Source of the DNA: Megalonaias nervosa | Taxonomy: Eukaryota; Mollusca; Bivalvia; Unionida; Unionidae | Length of the DNA: 64,000 nucleotides | NCBI GenBank assembly: GCA_016617855.1 | Contig: JAECUM010009852.1 | Coordinates: 62,001 to 126,000 of the forward strand | Direction of reading: 5' to 3' | Part shown: positions 44,647 to 54,700 of the stretch, one piece after another | How the letters are laid out: each line of letters begins with the position of its first letter | How positions within the stretch are numbered: the first letter of the stretch is position 1 | Notes under the pieces: generated by a model | Told to the model about the DNA's origin: nothing | The model's database searches: none | The model's input: the letters and a program-made list of their open reading frames with translations, nothing else | Translations under genes and position numbers: made by a program

Positions 44647-44658
44647 TGTAATTAGATC
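44647..44658 (+). promoter_or_regulatory. Conserved intergenic motif TGYAATTARAT (B, before minor virion gene)
   Basis: The sequence 'tgtaattagatc' lies 15 bp after the capsid stop. It is followed by a perfect 7-bp hairpin 'cctgatt...aatcagg' that could be a terminator or processing element. Confidence 0.4.
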
Positions 44659-44688
44659 ACCTGATTTAAAATCAGGATAATATTAATA

Positions 44689-45144
44689 ATGTCATATCAT
44701 CACGTTAGTGTGAGTCTGACTCCTGGTCAGATTAAAAGGCTGCAATCAGCATCAAAAAATAATTGTGGAATAAAAATATCGCTAAAACGAGAACAAATGA
44801 CCGGTGCAAATAAACTATCGTTGACTGAGAGTCAGTTTAAAAACTTCAATAACGCTAAAAAATCAAATAAAGGCGTCAAACTTAATCTTTCTGCGGGCGC
44901 CATCAAAGACATCGCTAAAACAGGTGGTATATTTCCACTTCTCGCAGCAATACCAGCATTAATAGCAGCTGCAGCACCAGCTGTTGCAAAAGCAGCTGCG
45001 CTAGGCGCTGTTGGAACAGCTGCTGGAATGGCGTTAAAGAAAGCAACCGGAAAAGGAATCAAAAAAAAAGGAAAGGGTTTAAGATTACCAGGGACTCCAC
45101 ACTGGTACGGAAAAGGTCTAAGATTACCAGGGACAGTTTACTAA
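44689..45144 (+). CDS. Hydrophobic minor virion protein, pVI-like (B copy, intact)
   Basis: The frame is 151 codons. The N-terminal 75 residues include 'SVSLTPGQIKRLQSASKNN' and 'GVKLNLSAGAIKDIAKTGG'. Residues 79-121 form a very hydrophobic Ala/Gly-rich segment ('FPLLAAIPALIAAAAPAVAK'). The C-terminus has the motif G-K-G-L-R-L-P-G-T twice, separated by 'PHWY'; such repeats can be protease substrates, but that is speculation. Eight bases separate it from the protease gene. By position and hydrophobicity it resembles membrane-lytic minor capsid proteins. Confidence 0.63.
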   Translation: MSYHHVSVSLTPGQIKRLQSASKNNCGIKISLKREQMTGANKLSLTESQFKNFNNAKKSNKGVKLNLSAGAIKDIAKTGGIFPLLAAIPALIAAAAPAVAKAAALGAVGTAAGMALKKATGKGIKKKGKGLRLPGTPHWYGKGLRLPGTVY

Positions 45145-45152
45145 TAACACCC

Positions 45153-45557
45153 ATGTCCAATTTTGATTTACTTAATGCTGCTAAGCAATTAAAAATAAAA
45201 AATTTCAGAGGTGTTTTTATGCGCGATCAATTACCTACCGTTGCAATGCAACATGAAACCGGTATTATTAATCTCGATAAAAATTCTGGCCCAGGCACGC
45301 ACTGGGTAGGATATGCAATTGATCCACGTGGAATTATTTATTTCGATTCGTATGGATTAGCACCACCGAAAGAATTTCTTCATTATGTCAGTAATAATAC
45401 TGCTCCAATCTGGTATTCAACGCTACCGACACAAAAAATAACTGATCCTCCAATATGCGGCCGTGAAACCCTCGCTATGCTTGATGCTGTATCAAAATCA
45501 ACAGCACCGCCTCATAAAGTCGTACACGCGTTCACTACGCTACGTCATAATACTTAA
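45153..45557 (+). CDS. Adenovirus-type cysteine protease (B copy, intact)
   Basis: The frame is 134 codons. The catalytic layout is clear: His50 in 'GPGTHWVGY', Asp65 in 'IYFDSYG', Gln94 in 'LPTQK' and Cys102 in 'ICGRET'. This spacing is that of C5/Ulp1-like (adenain-type) proteases of Polintons and adenoviruses, which process virion precursors. The protein is short for the family (about 200 residues in adenovirus) but the core is complete. It is followed 19 bp later by the fibre gene. Confidence 0.9.
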   Translation: MSNFDLLNAAKQLKIKNFRGVFMRDQLPTVAMQHETGIINLDKNSGPGTHWVGYAIDPRGIIYFDSYGLAPPKEFLHYVSNNTAPIWYSTLPTQKITDPPICGRETLAMLDAVSKSTAPPHKVVHAFTTLRHNT

Positions 45558-45576
45558 ACTGATATCAGTAAATATA

Positions 45577-46674
45577 ATGGTAGATATTTACGGAAGATCC
45601 TCAGGTAGAGCTCAGAAGGTCGATTTATCTAAATATGCAACCATTGATCAGCTCAGAAATGAAATCGATGATTTATTAAATATAACGAATGTGGATCAAA
45701 ATGAAGTCGTCGTTTTTCAGGATAAACAAGGACGATTAAAAACGAGTAATATACAACTACTAGATGTTCTTGTACGAATTCCCAACGCGGTTGTTAATAA
45801 TGTCGTTACTTTCACTGATCAAGGTAAAATACAGGATTCCGGTAAGTCGGTTAACGATTATGTTAAGAAAACTGGTGATGTATTTACCGGTGACGTTATT
45901 ATGTCAGGAAGAAAAATTATGTATCTTGGAGATCCAATCGCAGATACAGACGCAGCAACAAAAAAATACGTCGATGATCAAGAATCCAAATACGTGTCAG
46001 TGCGCGGTGGTACAATGCGTGCATTTCTCGACATGAATAATAATGGTATTAATAATCTCAGAACACCAGAAACAGATTTTGACGCCGCAACGAAGAAATA
46101 CGTCGACGATAAGGAAATTCCAATAACTACTTCATTAACGACTATCAATGATGGAATTGCTTCATTTAAAACTGAATATTTTAATCACGTACAAACATTT
46201 TTAAATTTTCGTAAAAATATAAACAGATCTATTAATGACTTTTTTGGAACTCCACCAACTGTTATTATTAATCTCGCTGACATTAACGCAAGACTCAACG
46301 ATATCATTAGTGGTATTCCTAACATTATTCAAAAAACTAATCTAGTTAAAATTCCTCACAAACAGATCATTAATATCGTGTACACAGTCGCATCAGGAAA
46401 AGCAACATGGACACCGGAAAATAATACTTTTAAACACACTGCAGAGGTTACTGGTGTATACAGATTATCTGTATTTAGTAGTGCAAAATTTAGTATATTT
46501 ACCACATTTCCATGGCGTCATTCAACCGATGATTTTTCTGGAATTGTGTCTATAGTGTTAAATAAAGATACTGAAGAAACATTTATGCTAATAGCGAATG
46601 ATAAAAAATTAACAGCAGCGACTTATTGGTGGTGTATTGAGTTTGTAGCCGAAATTCCCGAATTAGTTACCTAG
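45577..46674 (+). CDS. Fibre-like protein with repeated shaft motif (B copy, intact)
   Basis: The frame is 365 codons from the ATG at 45577 (identical start context to A). An N-terminal 100-residue part has 'LSKYATIDQLRNEIDDLLNI'. Residues about 104-178 carry two shaft repeats, each with L-G-D-P or L-R-T-P-(E) followed by 'DTDAATKKYVDDQ' or 'DFDAATKKYVDDK'. The remainder is a mixed segment and a beta-rich C-terminal domain of about 80 residues ending 'YWWCIEFVAEIPELV'. The tip region differs from A in sequence and length, as expected for a receptor-binding domain. The role is inferred from the repeats. Confidence 0.72.
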   Translation: MVDIYGRSSGRAQKVDLSKYATIDQLRNEIDDLLNITNVDQNEVVVFQDKQGRLKTSNIQLLDVLVRIPNAVVNNVVTFTDQGKIQDSGKSVNDYVKKTGDVFTGDVIMSGRKIMYLGDPIADTDAATKKYVDDQESKYVSVRGGTMRAFLDMNNNGINNLRTPETDFDAATKKYVDDKEIPITTSLTTINDGIASFKTEYFNHVQTFLNFRKNINRSINDFFGTPPTVIINLADINARLNDIISGIPNIIQKTNLVKIPHKQIINIVYTVASGKATWTPENNTFKHTAEVTGVYRLSVFSSAKFSIFTTFPWRHSTDDFSGIVSIVLNKDTEETFMLIANDKKLTAATYWWCIEFVAEIPELVT

Positions 46675-46683
46675 ATAAATATA

Positions 46684-47169
46684 ATGAATCAAGAATCATT
46701 TATCGACGTTCAACGTCACAGATACACTCAAGTATGTGAGTGTCAAACCAAACTAAAAAATATCATCGACGATTACACGATAAAGGTAAAAAAATATCGT
46801 CGTCGTATGGTCGTTATTGATATAATGGTATACTCGGTTTCTGCTGTTATTGCTGGAAGTGGATTATTATTATCAACAATAACGATGACAGCGCCTGCAG
46901 TTGTAACGATTATAGTTTCAACAGCAACAACATGCGCAGGTATTTTCAGTATTATCTCTAAAAAAATATCTACGTGTACGAATGATAAACTAAACGAGTA
47001 TATAATGAAATTGCACACAGCAACAGCCGCATACACTAAATTATGCTCGTATATTTCAGCGTATCTCAGTGATGGTAAAATATCCGATGAGGAGTTCGTA
47101 ACGATAATGAAAACCTACGATGAAGCATTTATAATCGCTAATGATAATCACGGAAAGATGGAGAATTAA
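46684..47169 (+). CDS. Two-helix membrane protein (B copy, intact)
   Basis: The frame is 161 codons, starting 9 bp after the fibre stop. A basic N-terminal part ('IKVKKYRRRMVVIDI') leads into a hydrophobic hairpin at residues about 41-91. This is followed by a polar helical tail with 'LSDGKISDEEFVTIMKTYDE'. Topology and order match A. The function is unknown. Confidence 0.65.
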   Translation: MNQESFIDVQRHRYTQVCECQTKLKNIIDDYTIKVKKYRRRMVVIDIMVYSVSAVIAGSGLLLSTITMTAPAVVTIIVSTATTCAGIFSIISKKISTCTNDKLNEYIMKLHTATAAYTKLCSYISAYLSDGKISDEEFVTIMKTYDEAFIIANDNHGKMEN

Positions 47170-47187
47170 ATAATAACGATAATAATA

Positions 47188-48663
47188 ATGTCAGAGTCGC
47201 GCGAACTATTACAGCAGATAGTGGCTAATACAACGCCGTCAAAAACTACTATGATATCATTAAGTTCAACCAATCCTGAATTTAGCGTTAATTTTCCGAC
47301 TGCAATTCCAGCAAAGGAAATAGCATTAGCGCAATTACGAGTTTATTATAGTTGGCCTAATATTAGATCAAAACCGTTTGGTGGACAACAACCAAATAAT
47401 TCACTGGTATTTGCGAATAAAAATAAACCGGATGGAACACCTGACTGGCAGGTTGTTGGAATTTCAACGGGTAGTTATCAAATAGAACAGATTAATGATG
47501 AATTCCAACGCAGAATTAAATCTATCACGGGGAAAGAATCTAAAATAGCGATTACTGTTCACGAACCAACACTATCTGCGGTTATTGAAATAAATTCCCC
47601 TGATTACTCCGTAGATATTTATCGGAGTTCGATTAGATCCGTGTTAGGATGGCCTGATGTCGCACCTGTTTATAATGGAGTTTCAGAACCAAAACTAGAA
47701 GAATTTAAAACGAGTGAAGAAAAATTCATTAAAATTCCAGAATATCGAGGAAAATATCCATGGAATCGTATATTATTTGAATCTGATTCAAGCAGTAATA
47801 TATACTACTATATCGATTTTGACGGTAAAAGAATTCCCAAGATGACTAGATCAGTATTTAATACTATCATTACGCCAGAAGGGATGCAACGAGATATTAT
47901 TGATAAAAAATTTTTTAAGGATTTTTTAAATACTCTTAAACACGAATATGATAAAACGTTTAATGATTTAAGAAATTTACTTATTTCATTATCTCAACAT
48001 TATGATGAAAGTGTAAAGCAACAAATAATCGAGTTAATAAAACATTTAAATGGTATCTTATTCGATTTATACATCGCCAATCGAAGTATTATAAACAATA
48101 CGACTAAAATCGATAGTATTTACACAAATCCAACATTAATACAAATATTTCTTGATCATTATAAAATAACAGAAAAAGATTTACAAACATTTATAATACC
48201 AGATTTAAATAACGCTGAAATGAAGAAATCGTTAAGTGATCTTATTGAAGAATATTATCCGGGAGTAATTGAATCGTGGAGAAAAATGGCCCCACCACCG
48301 GCTATACTAAAACACAATAACAACCTCTTTGGTGCCGGTAGACATATATCACCGGGCATTGTAAACATAACATCAGTTATTGCAGTCAATCTGGTATGTG
48401 ATATTATTGAAGGTAGCTATCAGGTAGATCTTTCTAAATCTAACCACCGCAGTGGTACTGCGGAGCAAGGGTACATATTATTCAGTTTTAGCCCGATTAC
48501 CCCCCCAGGCTGGCTAATTGTGGTAGAACCAATTAATCCCGTTTACCTGCGAGTTCATAATCCATTTCTGACAAGAATAAATTTCAAACTCACTGATCAG
48601 GCAGGAAACATTCTGGACACGAGAAACGAATCTCTTAATATAAACCTGTATGTACGCTCATAG
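47188..48663 (+). CDS. Penton-like/minor jelly-roll capsid protein (B copy, intact)
   Basis: The frame is 491 codons. The N-terminal 185 residues ('SKTTMISLSSTNPEFSVNF', 'KEIALAQLRVYYSWPNIRS') and the C-terminal 115 ('ISPGIVNITSVIAVNLVCDI', 'PINPVYLRVHNPFLTRINFK') align closely with A. Residues about 190-275 share almost nothing with A. It lies at the end of the structural gene block, before a long non-coding region. The assignment as penton-like is by resemblance of the C-terminal half to the penton group of DJR elements. Confidence 0.65.
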   Translation: MSESRELLQQIVANTTPSKTTMISLSSTNPEFSVNFPTAIPAKEIALAQLRVYYSWPNIRSKPFGGQQPNNSLVFANKNKPDGTPDWQVVGISTGSYQIEQINDEFQRRIKSITGKESKIAITVHEPTLSAVIEINSPDYSVDIYRSSIRSVLGWPDVAPVYNGVSEPKLEEFKTSEEKFIKIPEYRGKYPWNRILFESDSSSNIYYYIDFDGKRIPKMTRSVFNTIITPEGMQRDIIDKKFFKDFLNTLKHEYDKTFNDLRNLLISLSQHYDESVKQQIIELIKHLNGILFDLYIANRSIINNTTKIDSIYTNPTLIQIFLDHYKITEKDLQTFIIPDLNNAEMKKSLSDLIEEYYPGVIESWRKMAPPPAILKHNNNLFGAGRHISPGIVNITSVIAVNLVCDIIEGSYQVDLSKSNHRSGTAEQGYILFSFSPITPPGWLIVVEPINPVYLRVHNPFLTRINFKLTDQAGNILDTRNESLNINLYVRS

Positions 48664-48980
48664 AGCATTTTTATCCGGATGTTTATTCTTTTGTTTATAT
48701 AAAATCCGTAATCTAGAAAGTTGTGGCTGCATATTGATTATTCCATATGCGTAAAGTTATTTTAAGACCGCTATATATATTATGACTAAATCAATATCCG
48801 CTGCACGCATAGACTCAGTGTTGTACAGAATTATATATATTTTGGAAAACTAGAAATATAAAATCTCATTTTAGACAGAAAAATGTGGTTTTTGTTAAGA
48901 ATATTGTAGTTTTTAGGAATAACGATATGACTGACACATTGGTAAACACATACTAACTTTTTCAATATGTATTTATAACA
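48664..48980. other. Non-coding block of element B
   Basis: AT-rich, without coding frames. It occupies the same place as 28335-29261 in A, but I see no sequence similarity between the two. Confidence 0.5.
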
Positions 48981-49220
48981 AGGTCCGATAGCTCAGTTGA
49001 TAGCGTGTAGAAACTCTCATCCGGAGGGTCATGGTTCGAAACCCAAGAAGGATAAATTATCTGCGGGGGGCGATTTTATGCCAAAATTTATAATTTATTG
49101 GGGGCTCCAGCCACCCCGTCTTCAGAGTACACCAATCCACTACGTCAACACGTGGTGGATTCACTTTTGTGAATAACCCATTGGTTGATCGTTATGGGTT
49201 GGTGTGCTACGTGAAGACGG
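48981..49220 (+). ncRNA. tRNA-like head plus long hairpin module (B copy)
   Basis: An A-box-like TAGCTCAGTTG at 48989-48999 and a B box GGTTCGAAACC at 49033-49043 form a clear tRNA-like head, followed by 'ggcgattttatgcc'. The hairpin follows. An outer stem of 8 bp pairs 49116-49123 with 49213-49220. A 12-bp stem with two G-T pairs joins 49127-49138 and 49196-49207. The inner stem-loop is 'ccactacgt'/'acgtggtgg' around caac. The arms differ from A in most positions yet remain paired. The remaining loop word 'cacttttg' is shared with A (a/tacttttg). Confidence 0.62.
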
Positions 49221-49262
49221 CATTTCATCATTTCATCATCATCATCATCATATCATCTCATC
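49221..49262. repeat. TCA-rich tail of the tRNA-like module (B)
   Basis: A short run of cat/atc repeats closes the module, like the simple-repeat 3' tail of a SINE. Confidence 0.7.
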
Positions 49263-49268
49263 AAAATA

Positions 49269-49718
49269 TACAGCGGGGGGTGATATGAGGTCGTGACCTT
49301 GTGACTTCACTAAAGGGGTACCCCACACAGGGGCCATTCCAAAAGACACAATCGCAAACTAAAAATAAACCTAACGAGGTTCGGTCACAAAGACCAATCA
49401 GCCTTGAGTTCTTAGAGTTTCGGTTTCGGATATCTAGGAATTCTTGTAAGGCAATAAACAGAATCTGATTGGTCACTAAAATAAGACCTACACATGTATA
49501 AACAACCCTCTGAGTTCCTAGAGTTTCGGTTACGGATATTTAGGAATTCTTTCGGGGGTAAACTAATAACACGTATAGACAACCCTCTGAGCCTCTAAAG
49601 TTTCGGTTACGGATATTTAGGGGTCTCTTTGGGGGTAAATGTCTAAACAAAGAGGAACCTCATTAGGTTTATCTGATACAACTATGGAATGGTAGACCGA
49701 ATGTCACCCCGCGCTGTA
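49269..49718. mobile_element. MITE of 450 bp with TA target duplication, inside element B
   Basis: The ends 'tacagcggggggtgatat' and 'atgtcaccccgcgctgta' are inverted and flanked by TA on both sides, as in Tc1/mariner-type MITEs. The inside has three copies of a unit of about 55 bp containing 'cctagagtttcggttacgga'. There is no coding capacity. It is absent from element A, so it inserted after the two lineages split. Confidence 0.75.
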
Positions 49719-49760
49719 TATTTTTGTTTATTTTTATATTAAAGAAATAATTATTATATA

Positions 49761-50209
49761 ATGAACCAAGAAAACATCAATGATATTATTTCTGCTATTA
49801 AAAAACTAAAACATAACGGAATAAAAATATCTGATAATCTCGACCCTCAGAAAATCATGTGCGATTTTGAATTACTGCAACAGAGAAAATTTGATAATAA
49901 ATATACACTATCTTCAAACTACAGATTCATAAAATTAATTTATCAAGCCATGCTTGAATCACTAGCCATGGTAAACGACAATCAGATAAAGCTATTTGCA
50001 CCTCTTGCACGTTCTATCGAAAATATTAAATCCGAACTGTCTCACGAGTACGAAAGAAAAAGATTGTGGATAATCGTGTAATGCAATTAAGAAAGATTAT
50101 GCTATCTGATTCTGTAAAAAATGATAATGACGCTGAGAGCGATGAAGATGAACCCATGACAGAGTCAGTGACTGTAATTATGGCTAAACAAAACCCTTGG
50201 GAAAATTAA
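49761..50209 (+). pseudogene. Small conserved protein of unknown function (B copy, frameshifted)
   Basis: The ATG at 49761 opens a frame homologous to the A gene ('KISDNLDPQKIMCDFELLQQ', 'IKLFAPLARSIENI'). One A is missing in a run near 50058 relative to A, so the frame ends at 50081. The homologous acidic tail continues in another frame to 50209. No domain is recognised. Confidence 0.6.
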
Positions 50210-50838
50210 CATTCTGCTTAGTATAATGCAACCTACACATATTGACAAGTATATTGTATCCCAATCATTATGTTTCAGTAGGTATCAAGTACAATATTAC
50301 CCGTTGTGCAAAGTTTTTCGTTAGTGACAACGTCACTAGTGACAACGTCACTACTTTGATAAATTCTGAGGGTGAAAACCCCAGGGGGGTTAACGGGAAT
50401 TAACATTACACTTTTGATTTATCGATCAAAAATCATTTTTTTCTGGTTTTTTCTAGTTCTTTTGTTTGTATTATATAGATTTCTGTTAGCGAATTACGAC
50501 AAAAATACATAAAAAATCAGTTTTTCATCGATAAATCAAAAACGTAATGCTAATTCCCGTTAACCCCCCTGGGGTTTTCACCCTCAGAATTTATCAAACT
50601 CTGACTGATTTTCATTGATTTTTGGTCATTTTTCACATAAAAAATGAGATTTTCGAACAAAAAACGCAGTTTTCGTGACAAAATTAACGAAATAAAAAAA
50701 CGACTAAATATTTATAAAAATTATTTTTATTTGCAGTACTTGAGATCCAAATTCACTGAAATGTTTTTACAATAAAAAGTATGTACAATCAGGACAGCTG
50801 TAATTATGGCTAAACAAAACCCTTAGGAAAATTAACAG
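50169..50838. repeat. Insertion flanked by 42-bp direct repeats (B)
   Basis: The gene end 'ctgtaattatggctaaacaa' plus following bases is present at 50171-50212 and again at 50798-50838 with one difference. The DNA between them has no counterpart in A and contains a foldback element and a tandem 15-mer 'gtgacaacgtcacta'. It may have arisen by a segmental duplication or by a repair-mediated insertion. Confidence 0.7.
50355..50603. mobile_element. Foldback/MITE-like element of about 250 bp (B)
   Basis: The arm 'tttgataaattctgagggtg' followed by 'aaaaccccaggggggttaac' is repeated inverted at the right end with near identity over about 70 bp, including 'gatttatcgat'. There is no coding frame. It lies inside the insertion described above. 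Confidence 0.8.
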
Positions 50839-50871
50839 AGTCGAACTATTTGTTTTTGTAAGAACAGAGAG

Positions 50872-51372
50872 TTAGACATATTCAAATACTATCCGCTGAT
50901 TATATGTTTTTGAAAGGGCAGATTTCCGTATATTTTCTGCCACGTATTGTACTGATTGTGGATGTATGCTAAAATGTTTTGCAGCCGTATATATTGATGG
51001 GAAAGTTATTTCTTGGTATGTTTCTGTATTTACAGATTTAATAGCTCTCTTTCTGTATAATTTACACCTTCCAGTATTTCCACGTGCGGAATTTTGACTT
51101 TGTGTAATAGCCTGTAAATTAGATAACCGATTATTCTGGGGGTCTCCATCAATGTGGTCAACTACAAGTCCATCTTTAATGACCCCAAAATGACATTCAA
51201 ATACGAATTTATGTGAGTAATAATTTTTCTTGCCATTAACAGTAAATTTAAGATAACCAGTATTACAAATACTACCTACTGGTTTTTTCAATCTGCAGTT
51301 TCTAATCACGCCATCACGAGATGCTTCATAATTGGTAAGGATTGGATGTGACACAAACTCATTTTGTTCCAT
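50872..51372 (-). CDS. HNH homing-type endonuclease (B copy, intact)
   Basis: The frame is 166 codons. The N-terminal 65 residues ('NYEASRDGVIRNCRLKKPVG') resemble NUMOD4. The HNH core 'VVDHIDGDPQNNRLSNLQAI' followed by 'TQSQNSARG' (residues 70-98) has the catalytic His73 and the Asn residues of HNH_3 enzymes. Residues about 125-155 ('SIYTAAKHFSIHPQSVQYVA') form a NUMOD1-like DNA-binding helix-turn-helix. The start is 12 bp from the end of the next minus-strand gene. It could be a mobile passenger or a nuclease used by the element. Intact, unlike the A copy. Confidence 0.85.
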   Translation of the reverse strand: MEQNEFVSHPILTNYEASRDGVIRNCRLKKPVGSICNTGYLKFTVNGKKNYYSHKFVFECHFGVIKDGLVVDHIDGDPQNNRLSNLQAITQSQNSARGNTGRCKLYRKRAIKSVNTETYQEITFPSIYTAAKHFSIHPQSVQYVAENIRKSALSKTYNQRIVFEYV

Positions 51373-51384
51373 TTATATATAATA

Positions 51385-51696
51385 CTATTTGTTTAAATCA
51401 TTATTTTTTTTTGAAAATCTAGCTAAATAATCTTCTTCGGTTTTTATAGGAGAGTCAGCGTTATTTCTTTTGTCATAATATCGTTTTAGTTCTCTGTATT
51501 TTTTACCACCGCATTGCGCGCACAGTTGAGTTCTTCCTCGCACTCCAGCATTACACACAATACACGGTTTTGGTCCTAGACTTCCATTTCTAACACATTG
51601 CATATGATAACTACAGTATTCATTCACGCATGATTTATTACAAGTAGAAGTATATCCAATTTTTAGCCAAGCACATTTGTTTTGTGTTTCAATCAT
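51385..51696 (-). CDS. Cys-rich zinc-binding protein (B copy, intact)
   Basis: The frame is 103 codons from the ATG matching the A start (M-I-E-T); an in-frame ATG 21 bp upstream is possible. Cysteines and histidine form patterns C-x3-C-x4-C-x2-H-x2-C, C-x2-C ('KPCIVCNAGV') and C-x2-C ('LCAQCGGKKY'), suggesting at least two zinc sites. A basic tail 'REYKR...' type segment follows. It may bind DNA; the partner is unknown. It is divergent from the polymerase gene and probably co-transcribed with the HNH gene. Confidence 0.65.
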   Translation of the reverse strand: MIETQNKCAWLKIGYTSTCNKSCVNEYCSYHMQCVRNGSLGPKPCIVCNAGVRGRTQLCAQCGGKKYRELKRYYDKRNNADSPIKTEEDYLARFSKKNNDLNK

Positions 51697-51743
51697 ATAC
51701 AAAAGATTAATGTTCAATTAAATATATACTTGCCCTAATTATA
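51697..51743. promoter_or_regulatory. Divergent promoter region (B)
   Basis: A 47-bp AT-rich gap lies between the starts of the zinc protein and the polymerase-helicase gene. The last 12 bp before the ATG are shared with A. Confidence 0.5.
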
Positions 51744-54700
51744 ATGGAGAAATTATCCGTTATTGAACCTTCCCCTGCTAGATTTGACCTTGACAGATTA
51801 TCAGAATATAAACTTAGTACTTCGATGCAGGATCTGGCATTAACGGTAATCGAACGCATTCGTGAAGCAAAAAAGGAATTTCGTGACGATGGTGCAGTTC
51901 ATGCATGGTCAACATTCAGAGTTGGAAATGTTATTAATATGATGAATGATAAACGAGGAAAAGTAATTATTAATCACCTTGATAATCAAAAATATTTTAT
52001 TTTAATAAAATTTATTGTAAATACAGAAGAAGATATTTGGATTATTCGTGATAAGCGTGATCCAGTCCGTGTGCAGCCCGGGGTAATATTGTTCTTTTAA
52101 GTAATAAATCTAAGCCCGGAATACTTACTGGCATTGATAAACCCTATTATATACAGAGTTATCCAGCAACTGCAGTTGTATACGGAATATTTCCGCTGAA
52201 TGATAAACCTAATATTACAGATCTGAAACCTATGAAAATATCGAGAATAAACTGCGTAGCTGAACGAGTTACAGAACATTTTACAAATGCGATACGTGGT
52301 AATGGTTTAACTGATTTAAGACATAAAAAAATAAACAAATGGGCAGAGTCCGTTAAAGATACCGGAGCGTCTATTAAGGATGTCGCTGAGCTAGAAAAGT
52401 TATTAAGATTTCCAATAACAGTAAAAACACTAACCGGAGAGATATTATACGAACCAAAATATATAAAAAATGGAAACCCTATAACAATCGTTGATCATAA
52501 TGCTCATGCATGGACTAATGCTGTAACGATATTTCCACGAGATAGAAAAGTTAAATTTTATAACGGTGACATCTTTGATTTTATTAAAAATATAAGTAAA
52601 AGCGACCCTGTGTCTGTTTGGTTATTTCAGAGTTCAGAATATAATCATTACGATCAGTTTGTACGGCCTAACGGTGATATTTATCGTACAGAATCTCTCC
52701 ATGAAGAAATGGAACATCTTGCGCAGCGCTTTTGGCGTGAATATACCTCTGATGATGTCATAGTTGGACAATTACTGAATAACTGCTTTACCGTACCATC
52801 GGTTGCTGCCCATTTCGCTCAGGAGAAAAATTCATGGAAAACTACACGATCGGAATTCCTTGAAGATGTCAAGAAAAGCTGTATAGAATATGGTCACGGT
52901 GGGTTATGGAATACCAAATACAACCATAGTGATGTTATCTCAGTTGATATGGTAGCGTGTTATCCTGGGAGTTTTCTTGGATATGGAGTATGTTCTAAGT
53001 ACTTTAAGAGATTCGGACATCCTACACATGACATGACCAGGGTTGCGATAAACGGATATTTACCAGATTTTGACTTAACCGGATTTGCTCATGTAGAATT
53101 ATTCGAATTTGCAGAAAATCTCCATCCGATTACTTATGTTTGGTTTGGAAGACATTTTTCAGAGCGATGTTGGGTTCCGATAGTACTATTGCGGTATATG
53201 CTTGATGCTGGATTTTTAATATCGTTGAGAGTAACTGAAGCGATTATATCGTATAATTCACAGAAGCAAGTTTGGTTACCAGAACCGAACAGATTTAATA
53301 TCGATGATATCAGAAAAGAATTCCCTGATATTGATGAAGATCATATTATTAAAATAAATAAATGCAGGAATGAACAGAAATTTGCAAAGGATCTCGGTAG
53401 AAAGATAATCGGTAAATTTACTCAAGGTGGTTCATACGATTATAAACGACATTGTACAAGATTGATTATGGACGACGCTGAACTAGATTTTATAATCGCT
53501 GATACAACTGAGAAAAATACGTTTATAAACAGATGTAATGCTTATTTATCAGATGGAACGAAACTAGGTACCATTGTGAGCTACCTCGATGGCGACTCAC
53601 CACAATTTACTCATTTAAGATCTTCGATGTTAGCTTATGTTTCGATAAACCTACTATCGATGATAAATAAATTTCCTCATCACGCCGTCAGAGTCGCTAC
53701 GGATTCATTTTATGTACATAAAAAATATAAAGATTTATTAAAACTCGGTAATGGTGAATGGGGGACGTGGAGAATAAAACAAGAAAATATATTTAGTTAT
53801 TCTGAATCTGCAGATGTTGAAATTGTGGAGACATATTACAGAAATAATAATCAAACATCAAAGTCATCTGCACCATCTCTGTACGATCCAGTATCTAGAC
53901 ATAAAACCGTTTATCTTAATGGGTGTGGAGGTCAGGTAAAACAACTCGTGTAATTAATTTATTTATAAATAATAATTCGGATATAATTGTTTTGACACCG
54001 ACGCACAAACTTGCTAGAGAAATAAAACAACGAGAAGTAAAATCGTGTACATATCACAGTTTCTTTAGATGGTGCGGAGACACATGGACTCCATCGCGGA
54101 TGGGTGAAAAATATGTACCTAAATATATTATATGGGACGAGATATGCACGGTGTCGTTAGAAACACTAAAAACATTTCTTGATTGGTTATTAACAAAGAA
54201 TACTGCTGTGATTATGTGCGGCGATCATGATCAACCACCACCTTTTGTTGGAGAGTCTCCACATGAATGGCTAAAGAATAACGTAGATTATTATGAAGAA
54301 ATAAATGATGACCATAGAGCTATCGATGAACCACTGAAGGAATTTAAAAGATTAATCAGACTTCAGCCAGACAGAGTACAATGTGAGATAATGCGAGGAG
54401 TAATTCCAGAGACTTCTATGAATGAATTTTGGACTTCATGGAATCCCGCTGATTTGATAGTCGCGAGTAGAAAGATAGTTCGTGATGAACTACAGAATAA
54501 ATTATTTTTGTTACATAAAGAAAAGTTTTCAGATCTACCTGTACCTTTGTGTTATCGCCCAGCAGATACTCGACGACAGAATATTGAAGTTGAAATACCA
54601 GGTGGAGACGTTGAAAATGTCCGAGTACAAAATCTTGTATTGAATGACATTGTTTTAGTCGATATTAATGTCGTTGAGAATGCGCTGAGTATGAATAAAT

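Noticed and set aside
49021..49060. A functional host tRNA gene at the B-box sequence
   Set aside because: The acceptor stem is not properly paired and the anticodon arm is degenerate; it is at most tRNA-derived.
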